NCBI GenBank assembly: GCA_025360005.1
Contig: JANYDA010000006.1
Location: 1-64,000 of the forward strand
Reading direction: 5' to 3'
Length of the DNA: 64,000 nucleotides
Origin: Fibrobacteria bacterium
GTDB taxonomy: Bacteria > Fibrobacterota > Fibrobacteria > UBA11236
How positions within the stretch are numbered: the stretch's first letter is position 1; each line of letters begins with the position of its first letter. A program made the position numbers and the translations under genes. The notes under the pieces were generated by a model that worked only from the letters and a program-made list of their open reading frames with translations, made no database searches and was not told where the DNA came from. Positions 57,926 through 64,000 of the stretch are shown here, in pieces.

Positions 57926-60046
57926 ATGATCAACCTCCATTGGGCGATCCATAACCACCAACCGGTGGGAAATTTCGACTTCATTTTCGAGCGGGCCTTC
58001 AACCAGGCCTACGGACCCTTCCTGGACGTGTTGGGTTCCCATCCCAAGATCCGCATGAGCATGCATTTCTCGGGCATATTGCTGGACTGGTTGGAAGCCA
58101 ATCGTCCCGGGTATCTGGCCTCCCTGCGGACGCTGGTGGAAAAGGGCCAGTTGGAAATCCTGGGGGGCGGCTTTTACGAGCCCATCCTCCCCGTGATCTC
58201 GGACTCGCACAAGATCGCGCAGCTCCGCAAGCTATCGGATACCGTGCGCCGCCTGTTCGGCATGGCACCCAAGGGCATCTGGCTGGCCGAGCGCGTCTGG
58301 GAGCCCACCTTGGTGAAGCCCATCTCGGAAGCGGGCCTGGAATTCGTGCTCCTGGACGGCAGCCATTTCAAGATGGTGGGGAAAACGGATGCGGATATGG
58401 ACGGCTATTTCATGTCCGAGGATCAAGGGCATACCATCAAGCTGTTCCCCATCCACGACGTGGTGCGGGATTATATCCCGTTCCGATCGGTGGAAGAGGT
58501 GGTGGACACCTTGCTTTCCCTGGACAAGGGCGGGGAAGTGCAAGTGGTGTTCGGGGACGACGGCGAGAAGTTCGGCGATTGGCCGGGCACGCATCATACC
58601 GTCTATACGGATGGCTGGCTGCACCGCTTCTTCGAGAAAGTGGAAGGCATGCCGGATCGAATCCGGGTGGTGCCCATGGAGGCCGGCCTCAAGCCCGAGA
58701 AGAACCTGGGGCTGGTGTACCTGCCGCCCGCCTCCTATCAGGAGATGATGGTGTGGGCCCAGGACGCGCATGATATCGGCAAGTTCCGGCAGGCGCAAAG
58801 GTCCCTGGCCCAGCAAGACGGCAGCGACTCCGTGAAATTCCTGCGCGGGACATTCTGGCGGAATTTCTTTAACAAGTATTCCGAGAGCAACCAGATCCAT
58901 AAGCAGGGGGTCCGCCTGGCGCGCGTCTACGAACGCCTGCAAGGCACGCTTCCGGCCAAGGTCAAGGACGAGGCCCTGAACCATATCCTGCAATCGGAAT
59001 GCAATTGCGCGTACTGGCACGGGGTTTTCGGCGGCTTGTACCTGCCGCATCTGCGCTTCGCCCTTTATCGCCAGCTCATCCGGGCCCAGCGCCTTTTGGA
59101 CGTGGGGCTGTTCGCCTCCAAAGAGGAACCGCTGTGGGAGATAACGGATTGGAATTGCGACGGCAAACCCGAGTACACGCTGAACTCCCATGAAGTCTAC
59201 CTCAGCATTTCCCACAACGGGGAAATCGATCAGTTCTGGCTCAAGGATACCGGCATCAACCTTACCGATACCCTGACGCGCAGGTTCGAGGCCTACCATG
59301 AGATGGTGGGCGGCAAAGCGGAAGCGGGCACCAAGTTGGAGAACACCTTGGGCGAGAAGGAAGCCAACCTGCGCGGTTATCTTACTTATGATCGCCGCAT
59401 GCGCCGTTCTCTGGGAGATGTGTTCATGAAGCCCGGCACGGGCTTTGGGGAATATGCGTCCCAAGGCTACGACATCGCCTTCCGGTTCGAGGCCAAGGAA
59501 GTGACTTTGGCGCGGCGTCCGGAAGAGACCGAGGTCAAATTCCTGGGTATCGCCATCTCCCCGGAGGGCACCGTCATAGGGGTGGAGAAGAAGATAATCC
59601 TGGCCAAGGGATCCCCCAATCTCAGGGCGGAATGGAAATTCTCCAATCCGGTGACCCACTCCGGCAAAGGCGCCGTCGAGTTCCGCTTTGGCACGGAAGC
59701 GCTGTTCTGCCTGCTGGCGGGGAACGCTCCGGACCGCTATATCGAATGGGACGCCCCCCCCGGGCAGGTCACGGGCCGCCCGCGCGATATCCTGGCCTCG
59801 CATGGCGAGATGCCCGGTACCAGCCGTGTTACCGTCGCGGACGAGTGGCTCAAGCTCCGCTGCGAGGCCGCCTTCCCGGGCGCCGGCAGTGCCTGGCGGG
59901 ACGCCATCGAAACCGTCAGCCAGTCCGAAGGCGGATATGAACGCGTCTACCAGGGCACGGTCCTGGTGCCCGTCTGGGACATGAAAATCCAACCCGGGGC
60001 CGAAGGCGCAGCCGCCCTGTCCATCCAATTCGTAGAGGGAGCCTGA
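57926..60046 (+). CDS. GH57 4-alpha-glucanotransferase/alpha-amylase-like enzyme
   Basis: 706 residues. The N-terminal barrel starts LHWAIHNHQPVGNFDFIFE. The nucleophile is Glu122 in IWLAERVWEP; the acid/base Asp lies in VFGDDGEKFGDWPG (Asp211/Asp212). C-terminal beta-domains match the GH57 4-alpha-glucanotransferase group (Thermococcus type). The enzyme probably remodels alpha-glucans such as glycogen in the cytoplasm, since no signal peptide is present. It lies 10 bp after the mlaD-like gene and six before ptsH, inside the phosphorelay block. Confidence 0.85.
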   Translation: MINLHWAIHNHQPVGNFDFIFERAFNQAYGPFLDVLGSHPKIRMSMHFSGILLDWLEANRPGYLASLRTLVEKGQLEILGGGFYEPILPVISDSHKIAQLRKLSDTVRRLFGMAPKGIWLAERVWEPTLVKPISEAGLEFVLLDGSHFKMVGKTDADMDGYFMSEDQGHTIKLFPIHDVVRDYIPFRSVEEVVDTLLSLDKGGEVQVVFGDDGEKFGDWPGTHHTVYTDGWLHRFFEKVEGMPDRIRVVPMEAGLKPEKNLGLVYLPPASYQEMMVWAQDAHDIGKFRQAQRSLAQQDGSDSVKFLRGTFWRNFFNKYSESNQIHKQGVRLARVYERLQGTLPAKVKDEALNHILQSECNCAYWHGVFGGLYLPHLRFALYRQLIRAQRLLDVGLFASKEEPLWEITDWNCDGKPEYTLNSHEVYLSISHNGEIDQFWLKDTGINLTDTLTRRFEAYHEMVGGKAEAGTKLENTLGEKEANLRGYLTYDRRMRRSLGDVFMKPGTGFGEYASQGYDIAFRFEAKEVTLARRPEETEVKFLGIAISPEGTVIGVEKKIILAKGSPNLRAEWKFSNPVTHSGKGAVEFRFGTEALFCLLAGNAPDRYIEWDAPPGQVTGRPRDILASHGEMPGTSRVTVADEWLKLRCEAAFPGAGSAWRDAIETVSQSEGGYERVYQGTVLVPVWDMKIQPGAEGAAALSIQFVEGA

Positions 60047-60051
60047 AAGCC

Positions 60052-60318
60052 ATGGTCACCATAGAACTCACCGTCATCAACGATTCCGGCATCCATGCAC
60101 GGCCGGCCGCGCTGATCGTGGAGACCGCCACCAAGTTCAAGAGCAATGTCATCTTCATCAAGGACGGCATGCGCGCCAACGCCAAGAGCATCATGAACAT
60201 CATGCTGCTGGCGGCGGAACCGGGGGCCGTCATCAAGGTGGAGACGGAAGGCCCGGACGAGGCGGAAGCCCTGGCCGCCATCGAGTCGCTGTTCCTCTCC
60301 CGCTTCAAATACGAATGA
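60052..60318 (+). CDS. ptsH: Phosphocarrier protein HPr
   Basis: 88 residues. The catalytic histidine is His15 in SGIHARPAAL. The regulatory serine is Ser46 in AKSIMNIML, at exactly the position targeted by HprK. Both sites are intact, so it can act in the enzyme I relay and in serine-phosphate control. ptsI starts nine bases after the stop. No enzyme II gene lies in the window, suggesting a mainly regulatory role, which is an inference. Confidence 0.96.
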   Translation: MVTIELTVINDSGIHARPAALIVETATKFKSNVIFIKDGMRANAKSIMNIMLLAAEPGAVIKVETEGPDEAEALAAIESLFLSRFKYE

Positions 60319-60327
60319 TAGGATAGC

Positions 60328-62127
<1,800 letters not shown>

Positions 62128-62197
62128 CTTTCCTTCCCTCCCGGATTCTCGCCCCACCTTGCCTTCTCCGGCGCGGCTTGATTGCTAGTTTTCAAAA

Positions 62198-64000
62198 ATG
62201 GCCGGCGCTTGGAAATATCTCGCCTTCACCCTATGCTTGGGCGCTATCTGCGCTCCCGCGCCCGATCTCGCGGCCGGGCCGGGCAAAACACCTTCCGCCT
62301 CCTCTCCCGCAGCCTCAGCATCCGCCCCGCAGCCCGATAAGAATGCCGCGCCGGATACGGCCAAGGCGGCCGCCGCTCTGGCCGCCGCCGTACGCAGGGC
62401 CAATGATTCCACCGTTGCTGCCCAGCAGGCCGCCCATCCGGTGGCTGCTAAGAGCGCGTCGGAATCCGCACCCGCCTCCGGTCCCACGGTAACGCCGCCT
62501 CCGGTTCCCTTGGCCCCCGTTCCCGCGCCCGCTCCGGGCGCCTCCGCCGCCCGGGCCACCGTGGACTCGCTTTTGAAAACCGGCCCCATGGTCAATCGGG
62601 ACGAGGACAGCCTGGCGCAAGCGGAAGCCGATTCCGGCGCGTCTCCCCTCGGCAAACCGTCTCTGCCGTTCCCGATGAAGAAACCCGGCCGCAAGGACGT
62701 AGCGGCGTTCCAACTCTCGGTGCTGAACGCGGTCACGGCCATGGAAAGGAAAGATTATGCCAAGGCCAGGAAGGTGCTGGCCAAAAGCGAACCCAGCGAG
62801 CGCTTGGCGCAGGTATATAAAACCATCCTGATGGCCAACGCCTACATGGGCCTGGCGGATTACACGCGGGCGGACAGCGTCTTGCAGGCCTGCCTGGAAT
62901 GGGTGGGAGGATCCGTATGGCAGGGTTACCTGCTCAATCGCCGTATCCAAATCTTTCCGCTCACCCGGCCCGGCGATTCCGCCCGCATGCAATTCTACGC
63001 CAAGGTGATCCAGGCTCCGGTCGCGACCCAGGTGAAGGTGAATTTCCTTTATGGACTGCTCCGCTTACAGGGATTCACGGGATCAACGGCGGGCTTCGAG
63101 ACCTTGATCAAGCGCCTGGTGGCATCCGCGCCCGCGGACAAACGCCTGGACACGCTTTACCAGCTCCTGGCGCCCAACTTGCCCGCGGGTACGGGCAGCT
63201 GGGAGGCGCAGAACATGATGCTGGATCTGGAAAGCAAGCTGGGCTTCACCGAGAAGGCGATAGCCCGCAGCGAGGCCGCGCTCAGGCTGGTGCCGGGCAA
63301 GGCGGAGAAGCAGCAACTGCATTGGAACTACGCCAACCTGCTCTACAAGAGCAGGGAATACCAGAAGGCCATTCCTTCCTTGCTGAAATTCATGGAGAAG
63401 TACGGCGAAACGCCCGATGCCCTGCTGCAAATCGCCCGCTGTTATGATCGCCTGGAAGAGCCTAAGAAGGCCATCATCTGGTACGATAAATTGCTGGAGA
63501 AATTCCCCAAGGCCGATAAGACCTCGGAAATCTACTGGCTGCGGGCCTGGGATTTGGAACAGCAGGGCGACTATACGGAAGCCATCGAGTTCTACTTCCG
63601 GCAATTGGCGGATTTCAGCGCCAACAAGCGCGGGGACTGGGCGAATTTCCGGATCGGGCTTTGCCAATACAAGGCCGGCAATGCCGCCGCGGCCCATCAG
63701 GCTTTCAAGGCCATCCGCGATCAGGTGAATTCGAGCGCCTATCCGGCGGGTTTGTATTGGGAAGCCAAGTCGCTGGATTCCCTCAAGGATTCCCTGGGCG
63801 CGCGCGCCACCTTGACTTTGTTGACGGCCAAATATCCGCTCAACTTCTATGGGCATCTGGCCCGCCAGGCCTTGCAAGCGCGCGGGCAGTGGGCGGACAG
63901 CCTGGAACCCTGGCGCCGTTTCGCTCCCTCCACGCCGGAAGGCATCAAAGGTTGGATGAAGCGCGAGATGTCCGGTTATCGCGAGCGCTTGGACAATGAA
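62198..64000 (+). CDS. TPR-rich periplasmic protein, probable lytic transglycosylase N-terminal part (partial)
   Basis: 601 codons are visible and the frame stays open at the window edge. From the ATG at 62198 a signal peptide (KYLAFTLCLGAICAPAPDLA) leads to a 100-residue Ala/Pro/Ser-rich region. Helical repeats follow (YAKARKVLAKSEPSERLAQVY, LHWNYANLLYKSREYQKAI, LLQIARCYDRLEEPKKAI). The segment LTLLTAKYPLNFYGHLARQAL resembles the superhelical part of soluble lytic transglycosylases, whose catalytic SLT domain would be further downstream. It starts 70 bp after ptsI with no clear terminator between them. Confidence 0.7.
   Translation, partial: MAGAWKYLAFTLCLGAICAPAPDLAAGPGKTPSASSPAASASAPQPDKNAAPDTAKAAAALAAAVRRANDSTVAAQQAAHPVAAKSASESAPASGPTVTPPPVPLAPVPAPAPGASAARATVDSLLKTGPMVNRDEDSLAQAEADSGASPLGKPSLPFPMKKPGRKDVAAFQLSVLNAVTAMERKDYAKARKVLAKSEPSERLAQVYKTILMANAYMGLADYTRADSVLQACLEWVGGSVWQGYLLNRRIQIFPLTRPGDSARMQFYAKVIQAPVATQVKVNFLYGLLRLQGFTGSTAGFETLIKRLVASAPADKRLDTLYQLLAPNLPAGTGSWEAQNMMLDLESKLGFTEKAIARSEAALRLVPGKAEKQQLHWNYANLLYKSREYQKAIPSLLKFMEKYGETPDALLQIARCYDRLEEPKKAIIWYDKLLEKFPKADKTSEIYWLRAWDLEQQGDYTEAIEFYFRQLADFSANKRGDWANFRIGLCQYKAGNAAAAHQAFKAIRDQVNSSAYPAGLYWEAKSLDSLKDSLGARATLTLLTAKYPLNFYGHLARQALQARGQWADSLEPWRRFAPSTPEGIKGWMKREMSGYRERLDNE

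Overview
The window reads as GC-rich chromosomal DNA of a Gram-negative bacterium. It carries an lptCAB-type LPS export set, meso-diaminopimelate-type peptidoglycan synthesis (MurE with a DNPR motif), FtsQ/A/Z division proteins and sigma-54. Several traits point to the Fibrobacterota or a nearby lineage of the Fibrobacteres-Chlorobi-Bacteroidetes group: a secreted GH78-type enzyme with a FlgD-like C-terminal domain, two GH57 enzymes (one with a DUF3536-type tail), an HprK-HPr-EI phosphorelay without enzyme II, and TAnnTTTG-like promoter elements. This assignment is inference from gene content; the window has no rRNA and I saw no tRNA.

Layout. 1-1178: an IS3-family insertion sequence on the minus strand, cut by the window edge. 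1224-4607: a REC-HD-GYP response regulator, a 45-residue small ORF and a membrane-anchored parvulin foldase, all minus. 4819-8724: nadB and a large vWA-type membrane protein. 8975-22511: the division and cell wall (dcw) cluster mraZ-rsmH-ftsL-ftsI-murE-murF-ftsW-murC-ftsQ-ftsA-ftsZ, with mraY, murD, murG, murB and ddl missing from their usual places. 22671-28551: hemW, a secreted GH78-like rhamnosidase, a metallophosphoesterase and dinB. 28766-32243: an MFS transporter and a D-apionate-lactonase-like protein, separated by a strong terminator. 32254-35578: two small envelope proteins, a HisN-type phosphatase and the NAD(P)HX repair enzyme. 35827-42477: a six-gene minus-strand unit (glycosyltransferase 2, metal-motif lipoprotein-like protein, TPR protein, 81-aa protein, GH57-DUF3536 enzyme, 86-aa membrane protein) closed by a terminator. 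42476-49936: pyk, an ApaH-like phosphatase, a SirB1-like protein, an FNR-type reductase, a small unknown, pyrF, a thioesterase and a MATE pump. 50180-62127: lptC-lptA-lptB-rpoN-hpf-hprK-mlaD-GH57-ptsH-ptsI. 62198-64000: the N-terminal part of a TPR/lytic-transglycosylase-like protein.

How the genes work together. The dcw genes are tightly coupled (1-22 bp overlaps) and drive septal wall synthesis. The lpt-rpoN-hpf-hprK-ptsHI block resembles the proteobacterial rpoN neighbourhood and joins envelope LPS transport, sigma-54, ribosome hibernation and a regulatory phosphorelay. A 4-alpha-glucanotransferase-like GH57 enzyme sits inside it, which suggests a link between carbon or glycogen status and the relay. 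The second GH57 enzyme lies in its own polysaccharide-themed operon. The GH78 enzyme and the apionate-lactonase-like protein suggest use of plant pectin sugars.

Non-coding structure includes a three-copy palindromic repeat family (ftsA-ftsZ gap and upstream of nnr), a 74-bp long inverted repeat after hprK, a 10-bp-periodic MraZ box array, a recurring 19-bp A-rich motif after stop codons, three good intrinsic terminators and one clear sigma-70-like promoter before hpf.
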